From assembly GCF_011290505.1 (NCBI RefSeq), contig NZ_JAANPV010000005.1, positions 1 through 64,000 on the forward strand: 64,000 nt of DNA, given 5' to 3'. How positions within the stretch are numbered: position 1 is the stretch's first letter; each line of letters opens with the position of its first letter. This DNA is from Paenalcaligenes suwonensis. GTDB lineage: Bacteria > Pseudomonadota > Gammaproteobacteria > Burkholderiales > Burkholderiaceae_B. Of this stretch, positions 49,655-58,659 are shown in pieces. A program made the translations under genes and the position numbers. The notes under the pieces were generated by a model. That model was not told the origin of the DNA. It was given only the letters and a program-made list of their open reading frames with translations, and did not search any database.

Positions 49655-50620
49655 ATGTCTCAAAAAATAGAAATACCTGAACATAACGTATCAGTAAAAG
49701 AAAAATTCGGTATAGAAAGCCCCTTGCATGTACCGGCTTTTAGTGAAGCCACTGAATACGTACCTGCTGTGGATGAGGCCTACCGTTTTGATCCCGAAGT
49801 CACGCTGTCGTTGTTGGCGGGCTTTGCGCACAACCGACGTGTACTCATACAAGGTAGGCACGGTACAGGGAAATCCACACACATAGAACAAGTGGCAGCA
49901 CGACTAAATTGGCCCTGCATACGGGTTAACTTAGACGGCCATATCAGCCGCTTAGACTTAGTAGGCAAAGACACCATCACCATTCAAGACGGGCTGCAAG
50001 TGACCCGCTTTCAAGAGGGCGTGATCCCTTGGGCCATGCAACGCCCTATGGCATTAATACTGGATGAGTACGATGCAGGTAGGCCTGATGTGATGTTTGT
50101 GATTCAGCAAATACTGGAACAAGACGGGCGCTTTACCTTGCTGGATCAAAATCGTGTGTTACACCCACACCCCTACTTCCGGATTTTTGCTACCACCAAT
50201 ACGCTGGGCTTAGGTGATCAAACGGGTTTATACCGTGGTACACACAGCTTGAACCATGCTCAGCTTGATAGATGGAACATCGTCAGTACCTTGAACTACC
50301 TGCCCGCTGCAGAAGAAGAAGCCATTGTGTTGGGGCGCGTCCCCGTTAAAAACACCGAGCAAGGCAAACACGATATACAGGCGATGGTGGCCTTGGCTAA
50401 CCTTACCCGCCAAGCCTTTGCTGTGGGTGATTTATCGACGCTGATGTCGCCACGTACGGTTATCACCTGGGCTGAAAACTGCACCCTTTTTCACGATAAA
50501 CGTCGTGCTTTTGTGGTGTCTTTCTTTAATAAATGCGATGAAAGCGAGCAAAACCTCGTCAAAGAGCTGTACCAACGTTGCTTTAACGAAGAACTGCTGC
50601 CCAACGACGCTTCAGCCTAA
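49655..50620 (+). CDS. cobS: CobS-like AAA+ ATPase
   Basis: A 321-residue AAA+ protein matching the cobaltochelatase CobS subunit along its length: FGIESPLHVPAFSEATEYVP at the N-terminus, Walker A QGRHGTGKSTHIEQVAARLN, Walker B MALILDEYDAGRPDVMFVIQ, and FRIFATTNTLGLGDQTGLYR. With CobT and the large subunit CobN it inserts cobalt into hydrogenobyrinate diamide; no cobN is in the window. It is divergent from xsc and 15 bases before cobT. Here it may be a repurposed MoxR-like activator. Confidence 0.88.
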   Translation: MSQKIEIPEHNVSVKEKFGIESPLHVPAFSEATEYVPAVDEAYRFDPEVTLSLLAGFAHNRRVLIQGRHGTGKSTHIEQVAARLNWPCIRVNLDGHISRLDLVGKDTITIQDGLQVTRFQEGVIPWAMQRPMALILDEYDAGRPDVMFVIQQILEQDGRFTLLDQNRVLHPHPYFRIFATTNTLGLGDQTGLYRGTHSLNHAQLDRWNIVSTLNYLPAAEEEAIVLGRVPVKNTEQGKHDIQAMVALANLTRQAFAVGDLSTLMSPRTVITWAENCTLFHDKRRAFVVSFFNKCDESEQNLVKELYQRCFNEELLPNDASA

Positions 50621-50634
50621 TTAGGGAGCACCGC

Positions 50635-52368
50635 ATGAGTACCCCCGCCTCCCCTGACCTGCGCGAGCAGCGCCGCATACGTGAACTGAGCGCCATGGTG
50701 ACACGCGCCTTGGCCGATGATGCTCAGGTACATATACGGCAGCAGCTATTTTTTAAGGCAAACCGCCCTTTGGTGGCCTTAGCCCCGCATCTGCGTTTGC
50801 ATGACACCGAAGACTTGCAAGGTATGCGTGGTGTTGCTGACAGCCTTGCCCTGCGTTTGCTGCATACCCAGACCGCCCTGCATCAACAGTTGATACCGTC
50901 GGATGCGGTATCTCGATTAATCTTTGACTGGCTGGAAGCACTGCGTACCGAGTCTTTAGCCCCTGCCTACATGCCGGGGATGCGCTATAACTTGCAGCAA
51001 CGTTTCTATTTTTGGTCGGCAGGCTACTACCATGCCCGTCATACCGAAAGTGAATTGGGTATTTGGCTCTACACCTTGGCACAAATGTGTTGGAGCCGCC
51101 TAAACGCTCTGCCTGTCTATGAGGAAACAGAAGACTTTATAGAAAGCACCCGTGCTGGCTTAACCCCCGTACTGGGGCCACTGCTATACCAACTACGCAA
51201 ACACCGAGATGACCAAGCGACTTACGCGACTTACGCCTTGCAAGTCGCCGCCTTAGTGCATCACGAAGTAGAAGCCATGCGGCAAGCCCAGCCCGAAGCT
51301 GCTAATGACACCGAAGACGAACCGGAATGGGACAACTTTTCGTTATTGCTGGATTTTGATGGCGATGACGCGGCGTCATTTGCGCCAACCGCCAGTACGA
51401 CGGAACGGCTACCTACCACTGCACCTGAACGCTATCAGGTGTATGACAACCAGTACGATAAAGAAGAGCATCTGGCCGAATTAATACGCCCCGAATTACT
51501 GAATGCCTATAGAGAACAAATCAATCAACGCATTGCCCACCAACACCTGCACCTTAATTTGTTGGTTCAGCGCTTACGACGCGCCTTAACCCTACACAGC
51601 GACCCACGTTGGGTTAACGATCAAGAAGACGGGTATATAGACGGTGCGCGCTTAAGCCAATTGGTGAGCAACCCCAATGAACGCCGCCTATTTAGGCAAC
51701 CTACACTGGCACCTCACACCCCTTGCAGCATCAGCTTCTTGGTGGATTGCTCAGGCTCAATGAAGCACCATGCCGAAACCGTCACCTTGATGGTGGACAT
51801 TCTTAGCCGTGCCTTAGAACAAGCAGGCGCTCAAACTGAGGTGCTGGGCTTTTCTACCCATGCATGGAATGGCGGCAAGCCCTTTAAACGCTGGATGGCG
51901 CGACAACGCCCAGCCAACCCCGGAAGATTAAACGAGGTTAGCCACCGCATTTTCAAAGCCGCACAAACACCGTGGAAACGCGCTAACCGCGACATCACCG
52001 CGCTGATGAAACTGGACTATTACCGCGAAGGTATTGACGGTGAAGCCGTGCAGTGGGCTTGTCAGCGCTTACTGTCGCAACAAAGCGAACGTAAGATTCT
52101 CTACGTGCTGTCTGATGGCTGCCCCATGGACAGTGCTACCAACCTAGGTAACAACGAACACTACTTAGAGAATCACCTGCTACAGGTGTTAGCACGCTCG
52201 GCTCAACAAGGTGTAGAGGTGTGGGGCATAGGCATAGGGTTAGATCTAAGCCGGCTCTATACGCATTCACTGATTGCAGATTTTGAGCACGGCTTAGACA
52301 ACCACTTTCTGGATGATTTTGTGCGCAGCCTACGCCCTACTCACCTTGGCCTTGGTTCTCGATCTTAG
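50635..52368 (+). CDS. cobT: CobT-like VWA-domain protein
   Basis: A 577-residue protein. The N-terminal helical part leads to an acidic linker (about residues 215-265). The C-terminal von Willebrand A domain (about 350-570) has the MIDAS motif FLVDCSGSMKHHAETVTLMV and family landmarks VLGFSTHAWNGG, RPANPGRLNEVSHRIFKAAQ, IDGEAVQWACQRLL and VLSDGCPMDSAT. It is the partner of the upstream CobS-like ATPase. Its last 32 bases overlap the convergent iclR gene. Confidence 0.87.
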   Translation: MSTPASPDLREQRRIRELSAMVTRALADDAQVHIRQQLFFKANRPLVALAPHLRLHDTEDLQGMRGVADSLALRLLHTQTALHQQLIPSDAVSRLIFDWLEALRTESLAPAYMPGMRYNLQQRFYFWSAGYYHARHTESELGIWLYTLAQMCWSRLNALPVYEETEDFIESTRAGLTPVLGPLLYQLRKHRDDQATYATYALQVAALVHHEVEAMRQAQPEAANDTEDEPEWDNFSLLLDFDGDDAASFAPTASTTERLPTTAPERYQVYDNQYDKEEHLAELIRPELLNAYREQINQRIAHQHLHLNLLVQRLRRALTLHSDPRWVNDQEDGYIDGARLSQLVSNPNERRLFRQPTLAPHTPCSISFLVDCSGSMKHHAETVTLMVDILSRALEQAGAQTEVLGFSTHAWNGGKPFKRWMARQRPANPGRLNEVSHRIFKAAQTPWKRANRDITALMKLDYYREGIDGEAVQWACQRLLSQQSERKILYVLSDGCPMDSATNLGNNEHYLENHLLQVLARSAQQGVEVWGIGIGLDLSRLYTHSLIADFEHGLDNHFLDDFVRSLRPTHLGLGSRS

Positions 52369-53146
52369 CCAATGCCGCCGCCGCCCGTTTTAAGGCGGGT
52401 AAACACGACAGCGCCTTATCGGGTGTCATACGCATCACAGGCGCTTGCGTGGCAACGGCCATATTAGAACGTCCGCCATCGGCACGAGGCACCAACACGG
52501 CTACGCAAAACAACCCCGGCAAAAACTCTTCGTTGTCGAAGGCATAGCCACTTTCCTTGACCAGCGCCAACTCTTTTTCCAGATCGTCCAAGGTGGTGAT
52601 GGTATTTTTGGTGTAGCTTTCTAAAGGGGTATCCGCTAATAAGCGACGGCGTTGCGCCGGGCTCATTTGTGCCAGTAGCACTTTACCGCTAGCCGAACAA
52701 TGCACGGGGACGCGGGAACCTGGGCGCAAGTAAAAACGCAAAGGGGCTTCGGTTTCTACCCTATCCATATACAGCACTTCACTACCAGACAGCGCTGTTA
52801 AGTTACAGCTTTCGCCTAGTTCATTACCTAAATTACGCAATACGGCGCGTCTAGCCCCGTATTTAGTGTCATTAAGCAGCAAATCTTCGGCTAAACGGCG
52901 TAAGCGTCCACCTACGCAATAATGCCTACCATCGGTATCGCGGGCCAACATGCCAGCCCCTTCCAGTTGCTGCAACATACGATGCACAGTTGGCTTAGGT
53001 AGCTCAATTGCATCGACCACATCCTGCAAAGCAAACATACGATCTTGACTGGCGATTAGTTCCAATATGCCGAACAAACGCATAGTGGGTGTATCGCCAG
53101 AGTTTTTTACTTTTGACTCACGTACTTCTGCTTGTTTTTCAGCCAT
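52337..53146 (-). CDS. IclR-family transcriptional regulator
   Basis: A 269-residue regulator. The N-terminal winged helix contains LFGILELIASQDRMFALQDV and ELPKPTVHRMLQQLEGAGML. The C-terminal effector domain has LRNLGNELGESCNLTALSGS, SRVPVHCSASGKVLLAQMSP and YAFDNEEFLPGLFCVAVLVP, all typical. It is divergent from pta, with repeats in between, and is convergent with cobT. It most likely controls the sulfonate genes and itself; the effector could be sulfoacetaldehyde, acetyl phosphate or a substrate, which is inference. Confidence 0.92.
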   Translation of the reverse strand: MAEKQAEVRESKVKNSGDTPTMRLFGILELIASQDRMFALQDVVDAIELPKPTVHRMLQQLEGAGMLARDTDGRHYCVGGRLRRLAEDLLLNDTKYGARRAVLRNLGNELGESCNLTALSGSEVLYMDRVETEAPLRFYLRPGSRVPVHCSASGKVLLAQMSPAQRRRLLADTPLESYTKNTITTLDDLEKELALVKESGYAFDNEEFLPGLFCVAVLVPRADGGRSNMAVATQAPVMRMTPDKALSCLPALKRAAAALAKIENQGQGE

Positions 53147-53233
53147 ATACAGAACTCACTTTTCAGACTCTTTGCGTCTCATTGTATATCAAAAAAACCT
53201 TGACACTTGTTTATAACGCCAAAAATCTGCTAT

Positions 53234-53272
53234 AAATCTCATTAAACAGAACAATATATCTCGATAAACAAG
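53234..53272 (+). promoter_or_regulatory. Two direct repeats upstream of pta, candidate IclR operator
   Basis: ATCTCATTAAACAGA (from 53236) and ATCTCGATAAACAAG (from 53258) are direct repeats 22 bp apart, the same spacing as upstream of xsc. They lie between the divergent iclR and pta genes, ending 12 bases before the pta start. Confidence 0.65.
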
Positions 53273-53284
53273 AAGGAGACTAAA

Positions 53285-54286
53285 GTGCGCTTACTGGACA
53301 ACATCATTGAGGCGGCACGTAGTCAACCTGCCACCATCGTATTATGCGAAGCCGATGACCCTAGAGTTTTAGCGGCTGCACGGCGCGCTCAAACCGACGG
53401 TATTGCCCATATTATTTTGGTGGGCTCACTACCTGCCATTGAGGCGTGCGCCCAACAAAATGCCATCTCACTTGCGGGCTTGCGCATTGAAGACCCGGCT
53501 CACTCTACCCTGCGCCCCACGATGGAGGCTCAGCTTTTACGCTTACGCGCCCCTAAAGGGATGACGACAGAACATGCTGCTACCCAAATACAAGATCCGC
53601 TGTGTTTTGCCAACATGTTGGTGCACAGTGGTATTGCCGATGGGTCTGTAGCTGGTGCGGTATACAGCACTGCCGATGTAGTACGTTGCGCTTTGCAATT
53701 AATTGGTAAAGCGCCTGAGGCAGAATTAGTATCCAGCTTTTTCTTAATGCTGATGTGCCAACCCCACCACCCCTACCAAGGGGGCATGATTTTTAGTGAC
53801 TGCGGTTTAGTGATTGACCCCAATGCCGAACAATTAGCCAGTATCGCCCAAGCAGCCGCTCAGTCTGCCCGTACTCTGCTGCAAACTGAGCCGCGTATTG
53901 CCATGCTGTCGTTTTCTACCGCCGGTAGCGCGCACCACCCTGCCGTCGATAAAGTCATTAAAGCGGCCCAGTTAGTCAAGCAACGCTGCCCTGATTTAGC
54001 CATTGATGAAGACATACAGTTAGATGCTGCACTTGTCCCTGCTATTGCGGCACGAAAACTGCCTGATTCGCATGTCAAGGGGCAGGCTAACGTCTTAATT
54101 TTCCCTAACCTTGAAGCTGGTAACATAGCGTATAAAGCCGCCGAACGCTTAGGCCAACTCACTGCCATTGGCCCACTACTGCAAGGCTTACGCAAACCTG
54201 CTAACGACCTTTCCCGAGGCTGTAGCAGCGACGATATTTACGCTGTGATCGCCATCACCTCTTTGCAAACACTCTCTACGTCATGA
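53285..54286 (+). CDS. pta: Phosphate acetyltransferase
   Basis: A 333-residue short-form Pta. It converts the acetyl phosphate made by Xsc to acetyl-CoA. Landmarks are VLCEADDPRVLAAARRAQTD, the substrate-binding MLVHSGIADGSVAGAVYSTA, MLSFSTAGSAHHPAVDKVIK and NVLIFPNLEAGNIAYKAAER. GTG 53285 follows GAAGGAG. It overlaps the exporter gene by ATGA, making an acetyl-group recovery plus sulfite-export pair. Confidence 0.93.
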   Translation: MRLLDNIIEAARSQPATIVLCEADDPRVLAAARRAQTDGIAHIILVGSLPAIEACAQQNAISLAGLRIEDPAHSTLRPTMEAQLLRLRAPKGMTTEHAATQIQDPLCFANMLVHSGIADGSVAGAVYSTADVVRCALQLIGKAPEAELVSSFFLMLMCQPHHPYQGGMIFSDCGLVIDPNAEQLASIAQAAAQSARTLLQTEPRIAMLSFSTAGSAHHPAVDKVIKAAQLVKQRCPDLAIDEDIQLDAALVPAIAARKLPDSHVKGQANVLIFPNLEAGNIAYKAAERLGQLTAIGPLLQGLRKPANDLSRGCSSDDIYAVIAITSLQTLSTS

Positions 54287-55041
54287 GCTTGATCTCCCCC
54301 CTGCTTTTACTGCTCATTATTGTTATTGGTACCTACTTTCAAACCATCACTGGCTTTGGTTTAGCCATGATCGTGATCGGCATTAACAGTGCGGTAGGGC
54401 TCACCAGCGTACCGTTTATTGCGTCGGTAGTTAGTTTGGTGAGCTTAGTAAATAGCGGTGTGGCGTTACCTAAGCACCTGCACCATATTGATTGGCGACT
54501 GGCCAATACCACCTTGTTGGGGGTGATTCCTGCCAGCGTACTAGGCGTGGTGCTGTTAAATTTTTTAAATGCTCAAGCCACTAGTATTTTGGAGTTTCTG
54601 CTGGGGTGCGTGATTGGCTATAGCGGCATTAATTTTGCCCTGCGCCCACGCCAGCACAAAGAGGTGTCCAGCCTACGGTCTTTTTTCTCGGTAGGCTTTA
54701 TTTCGGGACTATGCGGCGGGCTCTTCGGTATTCCAGGGCCACCGGTTATTTTCCACTTGTACAGACAACCACTAAGCTTGGCCGTCACACGCAATATGTT
54801 GCTGCTGATCTTTGCCTGTACCGCTTTTTCTCGTAGCTTGTACGAATTCATTACCACTGGTTTTCCTGACGGTACGCTCACCACCACCTTACTGGCCGTG
54901 CCCTGCGTGGCTGTAGTCACGATGCTGACGCAGCGCTTTCCCCCGCCACTTAGCGTTGAAACAGTACGTCGTATCACCTTTGGTACGTTAATTCTGATTG
55001 GTATCAGTCTTATCGTGCGTAGCCTAAGCGCACTGCTGTAA
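54283..55041 (+). CDS. TauE/SafE-family exporter, probable sulfite exporter
   Basis: A 252-residue protein with eight predicted helices and two repeated halves. TITGFGLAMIVIGINSAVGL at the start and FISGLCGGLFGIPGPPVIFH in the second half are the paired Gly/Pro motifs of this family. It starts in an ATGA overlap with pta. In Xsc pathways members of this family are thought to remove sulfite; here that role is inferred from position. A strong terminator follows. Confidence 0.85.
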   Translation: MSLISPLLLLLIIVIGTYFQTITGFGLAMIVIGINSAVGLTSVPFIASVVSLVSLVNSGVALPKHLHHIDWRLANTTLLGVIPASVLGVVLLNFLNAQATSILEFLLGCVIGYSGINFALRPRQHKEVSSLRSFFSVGFISGLCGGLFGIPGPPVIFHLYRQPLSLAVTRNMLLLIFACTAFSRSLYEFITTGFPDGTLTTTLLAVPCVAVVTMLTQRFPPPLSVETVRRITFGTLILIGISLIVRSLSALL

Positions 55042-55061
55042 CCCTCCTTTCTTTGCGATCA

Positions 55062-55093
55062 GGGGTAAATCCTTATAGGATTTGCCCCTTTTT
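55062..55093 (+). terminator. Rho-independent terminator
   Basis: GGGGTAAATCC-TTAT(A)-GGATTTGCCCC followed by TTTTT, ending the pta-exporter transcript. The following TRAP genes therefore have their own promoter. Confidence 0.85.
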
Positions 55094-55126
55094 ACATTGC
55101 CGTCTGAATAAAAAAAACATACCATC

Positions 55127-55143
55127 AAATCTCATTAAACAAA
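55127..55143 (+). promoter_or_regulatory. Single repeat upstream of the second TRAP operon
   Basis: AAATCTCATTAAACAAAACA (starting 55127) shares 19 of its 20 bases with the sequence at 53234 upstream of pta. It lies 27 bases before the dctP start codon, within the promoter region after the pta-exporter terminator. Confidence 0.6.
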
Positions 55144-55169
55144 ACAAAAAGTACCATAAAGGAGATTTC

Positions 55170-56183
55170 ATGAGGAAGACAACCGCAAAACTCTGGTTAA
55201 TGGGTATAGGTTTATGTGCAGCCTCCTTTGCACAAGCGGCTTACGAAGGCCCTGCAGTACGTTTTAAATTAGCGCACACCGCCCCACCCGGTAACCACAT
55301 CACCGGTGCTTACGAAAAATTTGCTGAGCTAGTGAAAGAAAAGTCAGATGGCAAAGTGGTAGTACAACTCTTCCCCGGTGCCATTTTGGGTAGCGACCGC
55401 GTATTAATTGAAGGCGCCCAAAAAGGCACCTTGCAAGTGGGTGTGAGCTCTACCCCCAACTTGGCAAACTTTTCCAATCAATTCCAAGTCTTTGACCTGC
55501 CTTACATCACCACGCCAGAAAAGCAGCAACAACTCTACGCTGCTATGAATCCTGGTGGTGCGCTGAACCAGTATCTGGAAAAAGCCGCTAACGACATTGG
55601 CTTACAGCCCATCATGTATGCCGAGTACGGTTACCGTCACTTTGTATCCAGCGACACACCACTGAACAGCGCAGCCGACTTGGAAGGCTTAAAAATGCGC
55701 ACGACGGACTCCCCCGTCGAAGTTGCCGTAGCCAAAGCCCTCAACACCAACCCTGCCCCCATCGCCTGGGGAGAGGTCTATACCTCGCTGCAACAAGGCA
55801 CCATTGACGCTGAAGGCAACACCTTCCCTCACCTGTACGGCGCAAAACACCACGAGGCCCTGAAGTACGCCATTACCTCGGCACACAACTATGGCATGCA
55901 AGTCGCCATGGCCAACAAAAAATGGTGGGACAGCTTGGCTCCAGAAACACAGCAAGTCATCAAAGATGCGGCGCTAGAGGCCGTGACCTATCAACGTGAA
56001 GTGCTATACCCCGAAAACGAGAAGCAAGCACGACAAGCTTTCGAAGACGCTGGCATCACTATCCATGACGCCACTCCTGAAGAAATCCAAACCTTCAAAA
56101 CCCTGACACGCCCTGTATTTGATGAGTTTGCAGCCAAACTGCCTGCCGAACTGATTGAACTCGTAGAACAAACACAACAATAA
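55170..56183 (+). CDS. TRAP transporter substrate-binding protein (DctP type), second system
   Basis: A 337-residue periplasmic protein. ATG 55170 has a GGAG site; the longer upstream frame crosses the terminator. The signal peptide is 1-24 (ending SFAQA). DctP landmarks are FKLAHTAPPGNHITGAYEKF, the ligand Arg in LEGLKMRTTDSPVEVAVAKA and NPAPIAWGEVYTSLQQGTID. It differs clearly from the binding protein at 43794, so it should bind a different or overlapping ligand, perhaps another sulfonate or carboxylate. Confidence 0.87.
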   Translation: MRKTTAKLWLMGIGLCAASFAQAAYEGPAVRFKLAHTAPPGNHITGAYEKFAELVKEKSDGKVVVQLFPGAILGSDRVLIEGAQKGTLQVGVSSTPNLANFSNQFQVFDLPYITTPEKQQQLYAAMNPGGALNQYLEKAANDIGLQPIMYAEYGYRHFVSSDTPLNSAADLEGLKMRTTDSPVEVAVAKALNTNPAPIAWGEVYTSLQQGTIDAEGNTFPHLYGAKHHEALKYAITSAHNYGMQVAMANKKWWDSLAPETQQVIKDAALEAVTYQREVLYPENEKQARQAFEDAGITIHDATPEEIQTFKTLTRPVFDEFAAKLPAELIELVEQTQQ

Positions 56184-56244
56184 GATTCATGCGTAGCCAG
56201 CCCCTGCGGTTGGCTACGCCATCAAAGGTTTGAGGAGCACCCAC

Positions 56245-58170
56245 ATGGCCCATGCCACATCGCAACGATCCCCTTTGGCTATTCTGAACCAACTGGAAAA
56301 ACCCTTACTGTTCATTGGCTTGCTGTTGATGATCCTAATCATCAACTACCAAACCCTCTTTAGATACTCCATGTCTACCCTGACCACATGGGCTAGCCAT
56401 CCCGAGCAATACCCCTGGATCACACTCTTTGGCGACCCCACCACCGTTAAGGCATGGTTACGCAGCAAAATAGGCTGGGCCACGTGGAGTGAAGAGCTTG
56501 CTCGCTATATTTTTGTATGGATTTCCTACTTAGCCGTATCACTGTCCATACTGTCTAAGAACAGTATCCGCATGGATGCCGTGCATAATGCACTCTCTCC
56601 TAGGCTACAGCAGATTGTATGGGTGGCTATTTATGCCCTAAGCCTGCTGCTTACTGCTGCCTTCTTGCAAATGGGGGTAGAGCACATTGCCATGCAACGC
56701 GAGTTTCCCCAAACCACCCCCGCCTTGCAAATCAACTATTTGGTGCCCTACCTGATTCTGCCCTTAGGTTTTGGTCTAATGAGCCTGCGCACCTTACAGT
56801 GTTTATATGAATCGTGGAAACAACTGCGCTGGTCTGATTTTGTCATTGGGTTGCTCATTCCTGTAGTACTGTTATCGCCACTCTTTGTTTGGGAATACGT
56901 AGACGCCACCTTATTGCTGTTTTGCTATTTTGTCGTGTTTATTGTGCTGGGCGTACCCGTCGCCTTTTCACTGGGGCTTGCCAGCATTGTGACCATTATT
57001 GGCGCCGGTACTCTGCCGCTGGACTACATCGCCCAAATCGCCTTTGTCTCTATAGACTCCTTCCCCATCATGGCTATACCGTTTTTTATTGCTGCCGGTA
57101 TTTTCATGGGCGCAGGCGGGCTGTCTGAACGTTTGCTGATGGTAGCCGATAAATTAGTAGGCTCACTGCCCGGTGGCTTAGCGCTTGCCAGCATCATGAC
57201 CTGCATGTTTTTTTCGGCCATTAGCGGTTCAGGCCCAGCAACGGTGGCCGCCATCGGCACTATTACCATCCCCGCCATGGCTGCTCGTGGCTACAACATT
57301 TACTTTGCCGCTGCAGTGGTAGCGTGTGCCGGTGCGATTGGCGTCATCATCCCGCCTAGCAACCCCTTTGTGGTGTATGGCGTGGCCGCTCAAGCCTCTA
57401 TTGGCAAACTGTTTATTGCTGGCATTGTGCCTGGCTTGGTGATGGGATTGATGCTCATGGCCATCACCTACATTATCTCTAAAAAGAATGGCTGGAAAGG
57501 TGAGGACGGCGATCGCTCTTTACCCTCCGTATTGCTGTCACTATGGCAAGCCAAGTGGGCCTTACTGGTACCAGTCATTATTTTGGGTGGTATTTACGGG
57601 GGCATTATGACCCCTACTGAATCGGCTGCTGTCGCTGCCCTATACGGCTTGCTGATTGGTAAGTTTGTGTACCGCGAACTTAGCTGGAAGAAGCTATGGA
57701 ATGCCAGCATTGAGGCCACACAAACCTCCTCTATCATTATTATTCTGATGGCCATGGCAACTATCTTTGGCAACATCATGACGCTGGAGCAAATTCCGGA
57801 AACCGTCGCCAGTGGCGTGCTCACTTTCACCGACAACAAATACCTAATTTTGTTTTTGATCTGCATTTTGCTGTTGATCATTGGGGTGTTCATGGAAGCA
57901 CTGGCGGCTATTGTCATCATTACCCCAGTACTGTTGCCCTTGGTGCTGAAGCTGGGGGTAGACCCCATTCACTTTGGGGTGATCATGGTGGTGGGCTTAG
58001 CTATTGGCTTTATTACACCACCTGTGGGGGTAAACCTGTTTGTTGCTAGCGGTATCGCCAAAATCGGCATCGACAAAATCGCTAAGGCAAGCTTCCCACT
58101 GCTGCTCATCATGATTTTGGTATTGCTACTGGTGACCTATATTCCTGCTATCTCGTTGGTGCTGCTATGA
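56245..58170 (+). CDS. TRAP transporter fused small and large membrane subunits (DctQM)
   Basis: A 641-residue protein from ATG 56245 with a TGAGGAG site. The N-terminal DctQ part (about 1-190) contains KIGWATWSEELARYIFVWIS. The C-terminal DctM part (about 205-641) has GAIGVIIPPSNPFVVYGVAA, GGIYGGIMTPTESAAVAALY and AIGFITPPVGVNLFVASGIA. The two subunits are joined through an extra helix, a known arrangement. Together with the 55170 binding protein it forms the second importer. The next gene overlaps by ATGA. Confidence 0.9.
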   Translation: MAHATSQRSPLAILNQLEKPLLFIGLLLMILIINYQTLFRYSMSTLTTWASHPEQYPWITLFGDPTTVKAWLRSKIGWATWSEELARYIFVWISYLAVSLSILSKNSIRMDAVHNALSPRLQQIVWVAIYALSLLLTAAFLQMGVEHIAMQREFPQTTPALQINYLVPYLILPLGFGLMSLRTLQCLYESWKQLRWSDFVIGLLIPVVLLSPLFVWEYVDATLLLFCYFVVFIVLGVPVAFSLGLASIVTIIGAGTLPLDYIAQIAFVSIDSFPIMAIPFFIAAGIFMGAGGLSERLLMVADKLVGSLPGGLALASIMTCMFFSAISGSGPATVAAIGTITIPAMAARGYNIYFAAAVVACAGAIGVIIPPSNPFVVYGVAAQASIGKLFIAGIVPGLVMGLMLMAITYIISKKNGWKGEDGDRSLPSVLLSLWQAKWALLVPVIILGGIYGGIMTPTESAAVAALYGLLIGKFVYRELSWKKLWNASIEATQTSSIIIILMAMATIFGNIMTLEQIPETVASGVLTFTDNKYLILFLICILLLIIGVFMEALAAIVIITPVLLPLVLKLGVDPIHFGVIMVVGLAIGFITPPVGVNLFVASGIAKIGIDKIAKASFPLLLIMILVLLLVTYIPAISLVLL

Positions 58171-58583
58171 CCACACTTACTCATCGCCACGTATGCCGTG
58201 CCAGCCTAGAGGCGTTGTATCACTACGCGAGTAACGATGGGCTCGCACCGGTGTGTTTTGCCTTAGTCGATGCACAAGGGGATTTGCTATGTTTTGAACG
58301 CATGGATGGCGCCCCCGTGCGTACCATTAACATTGCTATTGCTAAAGCTTATACGGCTGCCCGCATGGGTGGCAGTACGCGACAATTTAGGCAACGCCTA
58401 CACAACGAAAACCTGCACTGTAGCGAATTTATGGACCCAGCTCTATGTGCCTTACCGGGTGGTGTCATCCTGACACTGCCGTCTCAACCTTTTGTGGCCC
58501 TAGGAGTAAGTGGCCGCTCACTAGACGATGACGAAAAGCTAGCACTTCAACTGGTACAACACTTGCACGCGCACCTCTCGTAA
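58167..58583 (+). CDS. GlcG/HbpS-like protein
   Basis: A 138-residue protein of the GlcG/HbpS fold: VCFALVDAQGDLLCFERMDG, INIAIAKAYTAARMGGSTRQ, and a C-terminal FVALGVSGRSLDDDEKLALQ. Members bind haem or small ligands, or are of unknown function, and are frequently found in catabolic operons. It overlaps the TRAP membrane gene by 4 bases, so it belongs to that operon. No signal peptide is seen, so it is cytoplasmic. Confidence 0.82.
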   Translation: MTTLTHRHVCRASLEALYHYASNDGLAPVCFALVDAQGDLLCFERMDGAPVRTINIAIAKAYTAARMGGSTRQFRQRLHNENLHCSEFMDPALCALPGGVILTLPSQPFVALGVSGRSLDDDEKLALQLVQHLHAHLS

Positions 58584-58659
58584 AACCACAGACCATTCAT
58601 GGCAAGTCAGATTAACGCTAGGGATACACATAACCCGCATTACGCGTCTGTATAATAGG

